Assembly: GCA_000697335.1 (NCBI GenBank)
Contig: JNEM01016363.1
Span: forward strand, 1 to 14,504
From: Conidiobolus incongruus B7586
Taxonomy: Eukaryota > Entomophthoromycota > Entomophthoromycetes > Entomophthorales > Conidiobolaceae
Direction of reading: 5' to 3'
DNA: 14,504 bases
The translations under genes and the position numbers were made by a program. A model generated the notes under the pieces. It did not search any database. It saw nothing but the letters and a program-made list of their open reading frames with translations, and was not told the origin of the DNA. The stretch's first letter is position 1; each line of letters opens with the position of its first letter. Below, in pieces: positions 1-9,969 of the stretch.

Positions 1-1
1 T

Positions 2-1588
2 GAAATTTCATCTATGGTCTTGGTTAAGATGCGCGAAGTTGCTGAAGCTTATCTTGGAACCAAAGTCACGGATGCTGTCATTACTGTCCCTGCATATTTT
101 AACGATTCTCAACGTCAAGCTACCAAGGATGCCGGTGTTATTGCTGGTTTGAATGTCCTCCGTATTATCAACGAACCCACTGCTGCTGCTATTGCTTATG
201 GCTTAGACAAACAGGCTAAAGGTGAAAAGAACGTGTTGATTTTCGATTTGGGTGGTGGTACGTGCGATGTCTCCTTGCTAACAATTGATGAAGGTGTCTT
301 CGAGGTCAAAGCTACTGCTGGTGATACTCATTTAGGTGGTGAAGATTTTGATAACAGATTGGTCAATCATTTTGTTCAAGAATTCAAACGTAAGAACAAG
401 AAAGACTTGAGTAGCAATGCTCGTGCTCTTCGTCGTCTTAGAACCGCTTGTGAACGTGCTAAGCGTACCTTATCTTCTGCTGCTCAAACTACCATTGAAA
501 TTGATTCTTTATTCGAAGGTATTGACTTCTACGCCTCCATCACTCGTGCTAGATTCGAAGAACTCTGTCAAGATCTCTTCCGCTCAACCATGGAACCAGT
601 CGAAAAGGTTCTTCGCGACTCCAAGATCGACAAATCATCTGTCCATGAAGTTGTATTAGTCGGTGGTTCCACCCGTATTCCTAAGATTCAAAAGATGGTT
701 TCAGAATTTTTCAATGGTAAAGAACCCTGCAAATCCATCAATCCCGATGAAGCTGTTGCCTATGGAGCTGCTGTCCAAGCTGCTATCTTGACTGGTGATA
801 CTTCATCAAAGACTCAAGATCTCTTGTTGTTGGATGTTGCTCCTCTTTCTCTGGGTATTGAAACAGCTGGTGGTATTATGACTACCCTTATCAAGCGTAA
901 TTCTACAGTCCCCACGAAGAAATCAGAAATTTTCACCACTTATGCTGATAATCAACCAGGTGTCAATATCCAAGTCTATGAAGGTGAACGTCCGCGTACC
1001 AAGGATAATAACTTGCTTGGTCAATTCCAGCTTAATGGTATTCCTCCTGCTCCTCGTGGTGTTCCTCAAATTGAAGTTTCCTTCGATATTGATGCCAATG
1101 GTATTTTGAATGTCTCTGCTTCCGATAAGTCCACTGGTAAATCTAACAAGATCACTATTACCAACGACAAAGGACGACTCTCCAAAGAAGATATTGAGCG
1201 TATGGTAGCTGAAGCCGAAAAGTATAAGGAAGAAGATGAAGCTGCTGCTGCTCGTATCACCGCCCGCAATGGTTTGGAATCATACACCTACAACCTCAAA
1301 AACACCATTAACGATGCTAATTTGTCCAGTAAGCTAGATGCTGCTGACAAGAAGAAACTCGAAGATGCCATCAATGAAACTACCACTTGGTTGGATAACT
1401 CAGCTGAAGCTTCCAAGGAAGAATATGAAGATAGACAAAAGGAACTTGAAGGTATTGCTAATCCCATTATGACCAAACTTTACCAAGGAGGAGGTTCTGC
1501 TGGAGGTATGCCTGGTGGTTTCCCAGGTGCAGGTGCTTCTTACCCCAACCAAGGTAGTGCTGGACCTACCGTTGAAGAAGTTGACTAA
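2..1588 (+). CDS. HSP70: Cytosolic HSP70 (SSA-type), 5' end outside window
   Basis: ATP-dependent chaperone of the cytosol and nucleus that binds exposed hydrophobic segments of client proteins. The frame is open from the window edge (EISS before the first Met at 14), so that Met is internal; about 117 N-terminal residues, including the first phosphate loop, lie upstream. Visible parts in order: [12 protein letters not shown], phosphate loop 2 DLGGGT (about 248-262), adenosine motif [11 protein letters not shown], linker [13 protein letters not shown], substrate-binding beta domain with [12 protein letters not shown], alpha-helical lid, Gly/Pro tail and terminal EEVD for TPR co-chaperones. 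EEVD without a signal or retention motif indicates the cytosolic class. No intron is seen in this part. Odd: Cys (263-265) replaces the near-invariant Phe after DLGGGT (Phe205 in human Hsc70 numbering). DNA is almost identical to the gene at 12736-14502 up to about position 1012, then clearly divergent. An AATAAA lies at 1671-1676, but this is weak evidence in such AT-rich DNA. Confidence 0.95.
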   Translation, partial: EISSMVLVKMREVAEAYLGTKVTDAVITVPAYFNDSQRQATKDAGVIAGLNVLRIINEPTAAAIAYGLDKQAKGEKNVLIFDLGGGTCDVSLLTIDEGVFEVKATAGDTHLGGEDFDNRLVNHFVQEFKRKNKKDLSSNARALRRLRTACERAKRTLSSAAQTTIEIDSLFEGIDFYASITRARFEELCQDLFRSTMEPVEKVLRDSKIDKSSVHEVVLVGGSTRIPKIQKMVSEFFNGKEPCKSINPDEAVAYGAAVQAAILTGDTSSKTQDLLLLDVAPLSLGIETAGGIMTTLIKRNSTVPTKKSEIFTTYADNQPGVNIQVYEGERPRTKDNNLLGQFQLNGIPPAPRGVPQIEVSFDIDANGILNVSASDKSTGKSNKITITNDKGRLSKEDIERMVAEAEKYKEEDEAAAARITARNGLESYTYNLKNTINDANLSSKLDAADKKKLEDAINETTTWLDNSAEASKEEYEDRQKELEGIANPIMTKLYQGGGSAGGMPGGFPGAGASYPNQGSAGPTVEEVD

Positions 1589-2805
1589 ATGACTTGATCT
1601 TTATTCATTTCATTTTAAAATTTTATTTCCTTATATGTATTCTAATATAGATATATTTTATTTTAAAAATAATAAAACTCATTAATAATAAATAAAGTAT
1701 TATATTTTTATAATATATAATTTTTGAAATATATCTAACTATAAACTAAATTTTTTATATTTACCTTGAAATTTAAAAAATTTATCTTTGATATAATATT
1801 AAGATAAATCCAAACATAGTTCAATATAATAATAGTTATATTAATAAATTCAATTATTTAAATTAGAAAATTTAATGATTATTTTGGAAACAATGATTAA
1901 ATTATAATTAATAGCATTAGTTTTTGAAAGTTTAAAATTTGAAATAAATTTAATTAAATATTATTTTGTAAATCATAACTATATTACTCTAATTTTAGTA
2001 TTATTTCAAATGATGGTAAGTGCTCTAAATATTCATTATATATAATATAACTTCCTAGGAGAATTTCAATAAAATACAAAATAACTCAAAATCACAATTT
2101 CAAATTTTACTTGTTAAACAAAGAGCATTTATTAAAATATCATATTGTATAAAATATTCTATATTAATTATTCACAAAAATAAGTAGCAACTGATAGCAA
2201 AAGGCTTTCCAAGTATAATATTGCAAGCTGGTTTAATCATCTTGAAACTGGAAGATCTAATATAAAAAGCTTATTTAAATTATTTTATACCTTTAACTAA
2301 CCAATGAAAACAAATAAAATTAAGAAATGTTTTAAATATCACTTATACACCTCAGTAAAAGAACTATCACAATCTTTATATTTTAATATCAACTTTATTT
2401 TTTTAAAATATGATTCAAAATTAAGAATATAAGATTCCTATATTTTAATTGAAGATTAAATAAATAACAGAAAAAAAATATAATAATAAATTTATGTTAT
2501 TATATTGTTTATCTTATTATACTTAAAAAACTATTGTAATAGATAAATCATTGAATCTAGTTTATAATCTATTACCAAGAAATAAACAAGTACTTGGATT
2601 AAAAAATTCCAAAACAAAAATTATTTAAAAATTTATTATTAGGTATAAATGTTGATAATATAACAATTCACTAATTGATACTAGCAAAAATATATTATAA
2701 TAATAAATTATATTTTTTGTTATTAAAGACTAAGGTTATAAATTAATGTAACAAAAATTCATTTAAAAAACCATTTAACTTACATAATAATAAGTATATA
2801 CATAA
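1589..2805. other. AT-rich intergenic DNA
   Basis: This stretch follows the left HSP70 stop codon and should hold its 3' UTR and polyadenylation site. Stops are dense in all frames, and no RNA gene, repeat with clear ends or protein remnant could be recognised. Base composition is roughly 15-20% GC by eye. Confidence 0.6.
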
Positions 2806-3160
2806 AGTAAAAATTATCAAACATATGCTCATTAAAAAGAGTTGGTCTTTTTTACCACATCCACCATATTCACTAGGTATGAATCCTTGCGATTATGATT
2901 GCTTTGGTAAGTTGAAGAATTTGATTCAGGGAAAGAGATTTGATGACATCTTAACTTTGTATTTCAAAATTAAAAGTGTAATTTTGAAGATAAATTATAA
3001 AAAATATATGAATGGATTAAGCAATTACAATTAGTATAGAATTCTGTTAATGAAAAACAGGTAAGTTATTAATTATTATAATCATGTTATTTTTGTTTTA
3101 GTTTTATTTATTTTGTTATATATAAATTTAAAATTAGTGAACATAGTTTTTGAACCACTG
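2806..3160 (+). mobile_element. Mariner (D34D-type) transposase C-terminal fragment
   Basis: The reading frame at 2825-3034, open slightly upstream, encodes the end of a mariner-family DNA transposase. It contains LPHPPYSLGMNPCDYDCF followed by GKLKNLIQGKRFDDI. In mariners this region reads HPPYSPDLxPCDYxLF, and the Asp after Pro-Cys is the third catalytic aspartate, which is present here. The N-terminal helix-turn-helix and the first two catalytic Asp are absent, so only about the last fifth of the protein remains, and it is dead. The segment at 3134-3160, followed by TA, could be the 3' terminal inverted repeat because it sits at the expected distance after the gene, but no matching left repeat was found. 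This family differs from the Tc1-like pair at 7424-10554. The fragment ends just downstream of the HSP70 remnant at 3201-3986. Confidence 0.75.
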
Positions 3161-3200
3161 TATATTTAACAAATCTATTGAATGGTGAAGACAAGCATAT

Positions 3201-3986
3201 TTATTTCAGAGGTAGAGCACCAACGCCTATAAAACCACCAATAGTAACTCCAGGTATTCTTTCACCAATGCCGACTTTTTGATGAAGCTTAGTCATAATG
3301 GGGTTAGTAATATTTTCCAATTCTTTTAGCCTATCTTCATATTCTCCTTTGGAAGCTTCAGAAGAGTTATCCATCCAGTCAGTAGTTTTTTGAATGGCAT
3401 CATTTAGCTCCTTCTTACCAGCGGATTCTAATTTATCGCTCAAATTTTTGTCATTCATAGTGTTTTTAAGGCTATGAATGAAATATTGTAATTTATTAAT
3501 CGCATTTGCACGGGAGACGACAATTTGATCTTGTTCCTTATATTTTTCAGCATCGACAATAATACGATCAATTTCTTCCTTAGGAAGACGATTATTGATA
3601 TTGGAAACTGTGGTGTTATTGGAGCTACCGCTCGATTTTTCAACCGCTGAGACGTTCAAAGTACCCTTATGATCTATTTTGAATGTCACTTCAATTTCAG
3701 GAACGCCACGAGGAGCGAGAGATATACCATCAAGTTGGAACTGACTGAGTAGAAAATTGTCCTTAGCAAGTGGACGTTGGCCTTCAATGATTCGAATATT
3801 AACACATGATTGATTGTCATAGTAAGTTGTAAAAATTTGAGATTTTTTTATAGGGATTGAAGAGTTACCTTCAATTATAGTAGCGATTAATCCATCAGCA
3901 GTTTCAATGCCAAGAGAAAGTGGTACCAAATCTGCTAGCAAAATATTTGGAGTCAATTCTGAAGAAACCATCTTTTCAATCTTATA
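3201..3986 (-). pseudogene. HSP70 fragment lacking the ATPase domain (open 256-codon frame)
   Basis: Reads on the minus strand from Met at 3971-3969 to a TAA at 3203-3201. After a short stub matching KIQKMVSE it jumps to the linker ([17 protein letters not shown]); roughly 35-40 residues present in the full genes are missing at that join. It then runs colinearly through the substrate-binding beta domain (APRGVPEIEVTF, NVSAVEKSSG) and the whole lid (NPIMTKLHQ). The tail is degenerate and ends in GALPLK, so the EEVD co-chaperone motif is lost. The ATP-binding domain is absent; an in-frame stop lies at 4010-4008 and microsatellites follow. NQPGV has become NQSCV in the substrate-binding domain. 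Most likely a decaying duplicate, but the long open frame with changes concentrated at third codon positions leaves open a stand-alone substrate-binding protein. No promoter was recognised. Confidence 0.8.
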
Positions 3987-4008
3987 ATTGAGTTTAGATA
4001 TTAAAGAT

Positions 4009-4042
4009 TATATATATATATATGATTATTATTATTATTATT
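4009..4042. repeat. Adjacent TA and ATT microsatellites
   Basis: A (TA)n run at 4009-4022 is followed by six ATT units at 4025-4042. They lie directly upstream of the HSP70 fragment, where its ATPase domain would be, and may mark the break point. Confidence 0.8.
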
Positions 4043-5280
4043 GCAATCTCTAAATTGAATTTCTCGTTATTTTTGTTAGTTTTTCGGTTTATATATAACT
4101 TTTTATAAATTTGAACACTTTCATAATTCTTTAATCATGATCCAATTACACTTATTATTTTTATTGAAAAATTATCAAATTTTGTTCAAATTTGCAGAAA
4201 ACATGTAAGCTAAAAATTGGTATATTTTGATATAAACATTTCAAATGATTTCATCACTAATCAGATTAAATTTATAATTTGGTTAAACATGAAATGATAT
4301 TCAAGATGTCAATATACTTTTAAAATAATTTAAATTCAATTTGAACTATGTTATTAAATTAAACTATTAAATACAGATTTGAAGATCTCATTAAAAAATA
4401 ATTTGATTATAATAATTAAAATTAAGATATGAGGTTATATAGATTTACTTTGAATAAACTTTTGTATGAATTATCTTAATTTGATATTGAATTGCTAAAA
4501 TATAATTAATAGATATATAATATTAACTAAAACTTTAAATCATTAAATTTATTATATGATCTCATGGGGTTTTCCAAATCAAAAAAATTGATTATGGAAG
4601 TGTGTAATGATTTTATAATGTTATCAAGGAATTACATTTTGATGACAAAAAGCTAATGTAATTAAATTAAAAATTTCAAATTTATTTAAGGCTGAATTCA
4701 TTATGCACTCATTAAAATTAAATAATACAATATATAAATTAATATTAAAAATATATTAGAATATTTCTCTACAACATTAAATAAAGGATTTAATATCCTA
4801 AATAATAATTATTTTTAATCTCCATTAATTCAATAAAAGTTATGATATTTTTAAATTATTACAGACTCGATTTGATTGGTTTGCTATTTTGATGTATTAT
4901 AAATTCGGTAAACCTTAGAAATTTTATAAATATAGTTACGTTGAAATTTTAAAGTTTGACAGAAATATCTGAAAGATTAAAACAACTGGAATGAATGATA
5001 ATATCTAATATTTATTCACTAAAAAATCAATAGTCTAATTTATTTTTACATCAAATATTATATAATATATATAATATATTGCCATAGAAAAATATGAAAA
5101 AGTTTATTTTACAATTAATGTATATATTTTTGAAATCATATTGGACCAATCAAAAAATTAAAATATTTGTTTGACTTAGATTGAATGATCAACAATATAT
5201 TAGTTGAGAGTAAAAGCATGTATTCCTGGAAAACAACTGAAAATTTCTCCTCGTATTATTCAAGTAGATTTAGCCTCTCT
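4043..5280. other. AT-rich intergenic DNA between two HSP70 remnants
   Basis: No HSP70 ATPase-domain remnant, transposase remnant, RNA gene or clear repeat was recognised in either strand. Composition is similar to 1589-2805. If an N-terminal half of the 3201-3986 copy ever existed here, it is no longer visible by eye. Confidence 0.55.
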
Positions 5281-5935
5281 TTGGTCAAGATTAACCATAA
5301 TGGGTTAGTAATACCTTTCAATTCCTTCAGTTTGTCTCTATATCCTTCGTTGGAAGCTTCAGCAGGGCTTCCCATCCAGTTCTTAGTTTTTTGATACTAG
5401 AATTAACCTTTTTCCTGTTATCAGATTCCAGTTTATCAATCAATTTTTGACCATTTATAGTATATTCCAGATTATAAATATAAAATTTTAAAAAATTATA
5501 GGCATTGGTAAGAACAACTTCAGATTTGTTTTATTTCCAGCGTTCTTGAGCATCAATAGCTACTCTATCCATTTCTTCCTCAGACATACAGCCATTAATA
5601 CTGGAAAGGGTGATCTTATTGGGTTTAATGCTGGAATTTTCGACGGAAGAAACACTCAAAACACTGTCAGTATCAGATCATTGAAGGATATTTTAATTTG
5701 AGGAACACCACGGGAGCGGGAAGAAATCATTAAGTAGTAACTGACTGCGTAAATAGTTGTCCTCCATGTAGGAATCTGCATCTTCATAAATTCGAATATT
5801 AACACTTGGTTGGTTGTCATCGTAATTAATGAAAATTCAAGATTTTTTAATGGGGACTGCTGAACTACGATCGATCATAGCAGTCATGAATCCATCAGCA
5901 GTTTCAATACCGAATGAAGGTGGAAATAAATTTGT
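5281..5935 (-). pseudogene. Broken HSP70 fragment (linker to lid)
   Basis: Minus-strand remnant of an HSP70 gene. Pieces in order: FGIETADGFMTAMIDRSS, VPIKKS then a stop then IFINYDDNQPSVNIRIYE, RGVPQIKISF, KPNKITLSSINGCMSEEEMD, an amber/ochre-rich middle, LIDKLESDNRKK, and NWMGSPAEASNEGYRDKLKE ending near ITNPLW. At least two in-frame stops and about three frameshifts separate these pieces, so it is a clear pseudogene. Similarity begins at the interdomain linker and ends in the lid; the ATPase domain, Gly/Pro tail and EEVD are missing. It shares diagnostic residues with the fragment at 3201-3986 (ADG instead of AGG after IET, PIKKS, NIRI), so both come from one divergent HSP70 sublineage. 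The plus-strand open frames at 5185-5394 and 5829-6185 overlap it by chance. Confidence 0.85.
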
Positions 5936-6360
5936 TTCAATAGGAAACCCTTCTGTCGATTTGAATAACTATATTTCAATTATTCAATTATTAAAGAAAC
6001 ATGCGATTATATTTATTTCATTGAAAGTGAGCGAAATAATTGAATTTACTTTAGTATCAATTACATGTCTCTATAAAATAATTAAAATTGATTTTTATCT
6101 TAATTCACAATTGGGTCATTATTTAAAAATGTCTAATATCTTCATTAGTTTTGATTATTATGAAACTATAAAAAAAGGAAAATAATTTTTTTAGTGTTAA
6201 CTAAGTCTTAAGAAATTTTTAATTTGTGCTTTAGTGATCCATTGCTATATTCTGGATAATATAACTTTTTGCCATTAAATATCAATCTAGTTATTAATAA
6301 TTTGATTTATTCACTTTAATATTACTCTGTATTTTTAATAAGAAGAATTTTTTGTGATTA
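5936..6360. other. AT-rich DNA upstream of the broken HSP70 fragment
   Basis: HSP70 similarity fades at about 5935, near the linker, and nothing recognisable continues toward an ATPase domain. An open plus-strand frame ending at 6185 has low-complexity Ile/Lys/Ser-rich content and no family resemblance. Confidence 0.5.
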
Positions 6361-7423
6361 AAAATAAATAAACATTTTGATATATAATATATAAAAATAA
6401 TAATATTATACAAATTTAATAGTTTCTTTTATTATTAATAACTTTTTGCTATATTTTTAATAAACTTTTAATATTTAAAAAATATTTTTTTTATTAAAGA
6501 CTAAAATTTAATATTTTACAAACTAATTTTTTAATTACCTAAAGTAATTATAATTATATAAACTATAATTAAAAGGATATACTAAATATGGTAATTTTTT
6601 CTAGTTATTTTTAATTTAAAATATTTTTATAGTTTTAAATTTATATATTTTATAATTATCACATAAGATAATATTTTTTAGATTATATTAAAAATATTAA
6701 TTAAAAATAGTTTAATTTAAAAAAATAATATAAAATTTATTATCAATTAATTTTTCTTTAAAAATTAAATAATAGTAATATATATTATTATAATTTATTA
6801 TAATAATTAATATTTGTTTATTAATAAAATATTTATTTAAAAAGATTTATAAAAGAGGTTAATTTAACTTAATTTAATATTTTAATTTATATTTTAATAA
6901 AAGATTATATAGAAAATTTTAAGTCATATTAATTATAATTATTTACTATAGAAACTTTAGTTTCTAATTATATTTTGGTAAGTTTTATCTAATAATAATT
7001 ATTTTAATTTTTTTAAGTTTTATTTAAAATATAAGGTATTTGCTTTATAATTATATTTTTTAATTTAAGTTTAAATTTTAATATATATAAAACACTTATA
7101 AAACTAATGTTAAAATAATTAGATGATTTTTTAATTAAAATAAAAAAAATGATTTTCAAAATAATTTTTTAATTTTATTAAATTTTAAATAATTTTTAGC
7201 TTAACTTTAAAATAATTTACTTAATATTAAATTATTAATTTAAATAATATTTTATTATTAAAAGTTACTTATAAATTTTAAATAATTTTAAATAATTTAT
7301 GGTTAAATTTTATTAATACTAAAATAAATAACTTTTAATAAATATTATCTAATTTAAACATAGTTAAATTAAATTACAGATTTTAAAAAGTTAATTTTTT
7401 AATCAAAAAAAATATAATATATA
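6361..7423. other. Extreme AT block left of the nested transposons
   Basis: Sampled lines carry only about 3-6 G or C per 60 bases, well below the flanking DNA. No gene is readable. A small perfect hairpin (8-bp arms TAGAAACT/AGTTTCTA, 2-base loop) sits at 6949-6966. By analogy with the neighbouring transposon this may be an older repeat erased by the same C-to-T process, but its identity cannot be read. Confidence 0.5.
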
Positions 7424-7636
7424 TAATAGCTTATAAAAATAAATTATAAAATTAAAAATATAAATATTTCTATTAATATCTTAATTAATTCTAATATAAA
7501 TAAACTTATATTAATATATATAATTAAAATATTTATATATATATAATATAATATATAAAGTTAAATTTAATTAATTATTAATTGATATATTAAGACTAAA
7601 AATATACTTAAAATAAGTTATAAATATATAAGTTCT
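7424..7636 (-). repeat. Terminal inverted repeat of the older Tc1-like element (low-coordinate end)
   Basis: This is the 3' end of the minus-strand element. The outer part (about 7430-7460) matches the outer repeat of the younger copy except for transitions toward A/T. An inner repeated motif (AATAAGTTATAAAT-like, about 7611-7625) is also kept, so the repeat is long and double-ended. Confidence 0.75.
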
Positions 7637-8396
7637 AATATTGATAGAAAAATTAATATTTGATATATCTATCTTTTATTTTTCTAATTTCTTTAAATTT
7701 ATAAGGTATAGAGTCAACTAACTATTTATATTAAATAAAACTAATATAATTCTAAGCTTTTTAAATATACTTTTAAAGTTAATTTAAATTTTTTGTTAAG
7801 GGGAAAGTTTTAATTAATTTTTTTAATTAATCCTAAAGATATTTAATTAGGTTAAGATTAAAAAATTAAAGAGATTATTATATAATAATTATTTTGTTAT
7901 TTTTAAGCTTTTTAATAATAGAATTTATAATATAAAAAAGATATTATTTTATTAAAAAATAATATTTAATTTATTTAACATATATTACTCAATAGTTTTT
8001 TTCAATTTATTATTTAAAATATTTTAATATATCTTAATATTAATTCCTTTATTAATTTTATAAAAATACTTTATATCTAAAGATAATATATATCCTTAAA
8101 CTATAATTAACCTATTATTATATTTTTAAGTTATAATAATATAATGGTTATAAAATAATTTTTTATCTTTTTTAAAACATATAGTTTTTTATTAGATTTA
8201 TTAAAATATATTTTTATTTTATTAAATTAAATAACTTTACTCTAATTAATTTTAATTTAACTTTAGTGTTAATATTTAAATTCTTACTTAACTTTATAAT
8301 AAAACTTCTTTAATTAAATGTTTTTTTAAGATAAAGTGATATTAATTTTAATATAAAACATATATAATAGTATTAATACTAACTAATATTCTTATA

Positions 8397-8614
8397 CACT
8401 AACCTACAAAAGTGAGTTATAAAATCAAAAATATATATATTTTAATTAATAACTAAAACAATTGTATATATTAGATTACTTGAAACTATAATATATAATT
8501 AAGGTATATTATTTAATAATAGATAAATATATTTAGATATATTTAGTAAACTATTAGCAAAAATATTAACCTTTAATATTTAACCAAGGTGAGTCATAAA
8601 TTTGCAGGTTTTTG
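8397..8614 (+). repeat. Left terminal inverted repeat with two internal direct repeats
   Basis: Pairs with 9754-9969. The outer about 65 bp and the inner about 60 bp are well conserved between the two ends; the middle is diverged. A related motif occurs in the same orientation twice: AGTGAGTTATAAA at 8411-8423 and GGTGAGTCATAAA at 8588-8600. This is an IR/DR layout as known from Tc3 and Sleeping Beauty-type elements, in which the direct repeats are transposase binding sites (function inferred). Confidence 0.8.
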
Positions 8615-8722
8615 AGATAAGGGGATATATTTAACAATATATAACCATATCTTTTTTCTCTCTTTGTTATTATTTTATATAATATTTTACAGATATACTA
8701 AATTCTTTTTATTAGTATCATT

Positions 8723-9739
8723 ATACCTAAATCCCTCTTTAAAAAAATCCACTTGTACATTAATTAACTTTATAAAAAAGGTAAATCAACTTGTGATATT
8801 GCTAGAATTACTAGTGTTAGCTAGTTTACTGTAGCTAAGGTTGTTAAGAATAGCAATAAAGAAACATTTAAACTTAAACTTAAGTGTGTTAGGATTATAG
8901 ATGAATATGATGAGAAGTATATTTGTAGGTTAGTTAATACAGGCAAGTATAGTACTACTGTAGAAATATAACAGGAGCTGTAAGACTATACAAGAACATT
9001 GGTTAGCACTGATACTATTATATGTACTTTACATTAGCATAGATACCACTTACACTTTAAGAAAAAACACCCCCAACTAAAGAAATCCTACTATAAAGTT
9101 AGGTGGGAGTTTAAATGTCACTACTAATATTAAACTGAAACTAATTAGAGTAAGGTTATTTAGTCTGATGAAACAAAAATATACTTTAGTAAATTTGATG
9201 GAAAAGCTAGATGCTTCAGAAAAGATGTAGAATTACTTTGTGACTATTATGTTAATTCTACCCAAAAATATAATGATAGGTTAATTATTGTTTAGGGATG
9301 TATGTTGTCTTTAGGTGTAGGGTATCTTTGTAAAGTTAATAGGGGAATTAATACTAAGATGTACTAAAGTATTTTAAACAATGAATTGAAAAAAACCATT
9401 GAATAGTATAGGTTAAACAAATCTGATGTTATTTTCTAGCAAGATAATGCCTCTTGCTATACTATAGCTTCTACTACAAAATAGATTATAAATAACAAGA
9501 TAACAGTTATAAAGTAGCTTCTTTAATCTCTTAACTTTAATCTAATTAAATACTTTTAGGATCAGTTAAAAAAATTTATTAAAGCTTTCCCCCCAGCAAA
9601 AAATTTAGATCAACTTTAAGAATATGTTCAAGAAGCATAGAACAAGATTAACCCTTTTTAGTGTAAGAAGTTAGTTGATTCTATACCCCACAAACTTAAA
9701 GAAGTTAGAAAAGCTAAAGGTAGATACACTAGGTTTTAA
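8723..9739 (+). pseudogene. Tc1-family transposase (DD34E type), hypermutated
   Basis: A frame of 339 codons including the stop, the normal size for Tc1 transposases, with no evident frameshift but about 20 in-frame TAA/TAG stops and no TGA. The start is ATA at 8723-8725; the older copy keeps ATG here. Visible parts: N-terminal helix-turn-helix (LYKKGKSTCDIARITSVS...FTVAKVV), the first catalytic Asp in SDETKIYF (preceded by TAG where Trp is usual), the second Asp in QDNAS, and 34 residues later Lys in place of catalytic Glu (LNFNLIK for a typical SPDLNPIE). Each of those substitutions fits a single C-to-T or G-to-A change. The stops fall where Gln (CAA/CAG) or Trp (TGG) would be expected. The end reads KAKGRYTRF then TAA. 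Confidence 0.9.
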
Positions 9740-9753
9740 TTTTTTTTTATCAC

Positions 9754-9969
9754 CAAAAACCTACAAATTTATAACTCATCTTAGGTAAAATTTAAGGGTT
9801 TATATTTTAGCTAATTAATAGCTAAATATCATCATTTAATGATATATATAGCTAATAAATATAATAGATTTTAATTATTTAATTTATGTTTATTTCATTA
9901 AATATTAATCAAGTTATTAGTTAAAATATAGGTGTTTTTGATTTTATAACTTACTTTTGTGGGTTAGTG
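9754..9969 (-). repeat. Right terminal inverted repeat of the younger Tc1-like element
   Basis: Reverse complement of 8397-8614 with scattered differences, most of them C/T or G/A. Near the outer end two such differences (CCC/CCT and GTA/GTG) lie in CpA/TpG contexts. The internal motif recurs at about 9768-9780 and 9943-9955. Confidence 0.8.

Larger units (their letters stand above)
8397..9969 (+). mobile_element. Younger Tc1-like transposon, complete ends, inactivated
   Basis: A 1573-bp DNA transposon beginning CACTAACC and ending GGTTAGTG. It is flanked by TA at 8395-8396 and 9970-9971, the target duplication typical of Tc1/mariner. The boundaries are supported independently by the interrupted older copy, whose sequence resumes exactly outside these TA sites. 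It carries terminal inverted repeats of about 217 bp and one transposase gene (8723-9739). Both ends are kept, but the gene is dead through about 20 stops, so it could move only if a related transposase were supplied elsewhere. It has more G+C than the block it sits in, consistent with a later arrival. Confidence 0.9.

Noticed and set aside
1066-1476. Minus-strand open frames inside the left HSP70, and similar opposite-strand frames inside the right HSP70
   Set aside because: Ser/Ala/Leu-rich shadow frames produced by the codon use of the lid region; they recur at the same place in both genes and match no family.
3134-3160. Complete mariner element with paired terminal repeats
   Set aside because: Only a candidate right repeat was seen; no inverted match was found to the left and most of the transposase is absent, so only a fragment is claimed.
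3972-4043. An upstream exon or intron joining the HSP70 fragment to an ATPase domain
   Set aside because: An in-frame stop at 4010-4008 and microsatellites follow the short KIEKM stub, and no ATPase-domain coding piece was recognised in the next 1.2 kb.
5185-5394. Plus-strand open frame of 69 codons
   Set aside because: Its 3' two-thirds is the complement of the broken minus-strand HSP70 lid region; the protein has no family resemblance.
5829-6185. Plus-strand open frame of 118 codons
   Set aside because: It begins in the complement of the HSP70 remnant and runs into low-complexity AT-rich DNA; no recognisable motif.
6949-6966. Short hairpin as a terminator or mobile-element end
   Set aside because: An 8-bp AT-rich hairpin alone is expected by chance in about 1 kb of near-pure A/T sequence and has no associated gene.
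8723-9739. Altered genetic code (TAA/TAG read as Gln) for the transposase frame
   Set aside because: Several TAG codons sit where the family has Trp, which a Gln reassignment does not explain, while normal CAA, CAG and TGG codons also remain. The older copy shows a general drift of C to T and G to A, and the flanking HSP70 genes use standard stops.
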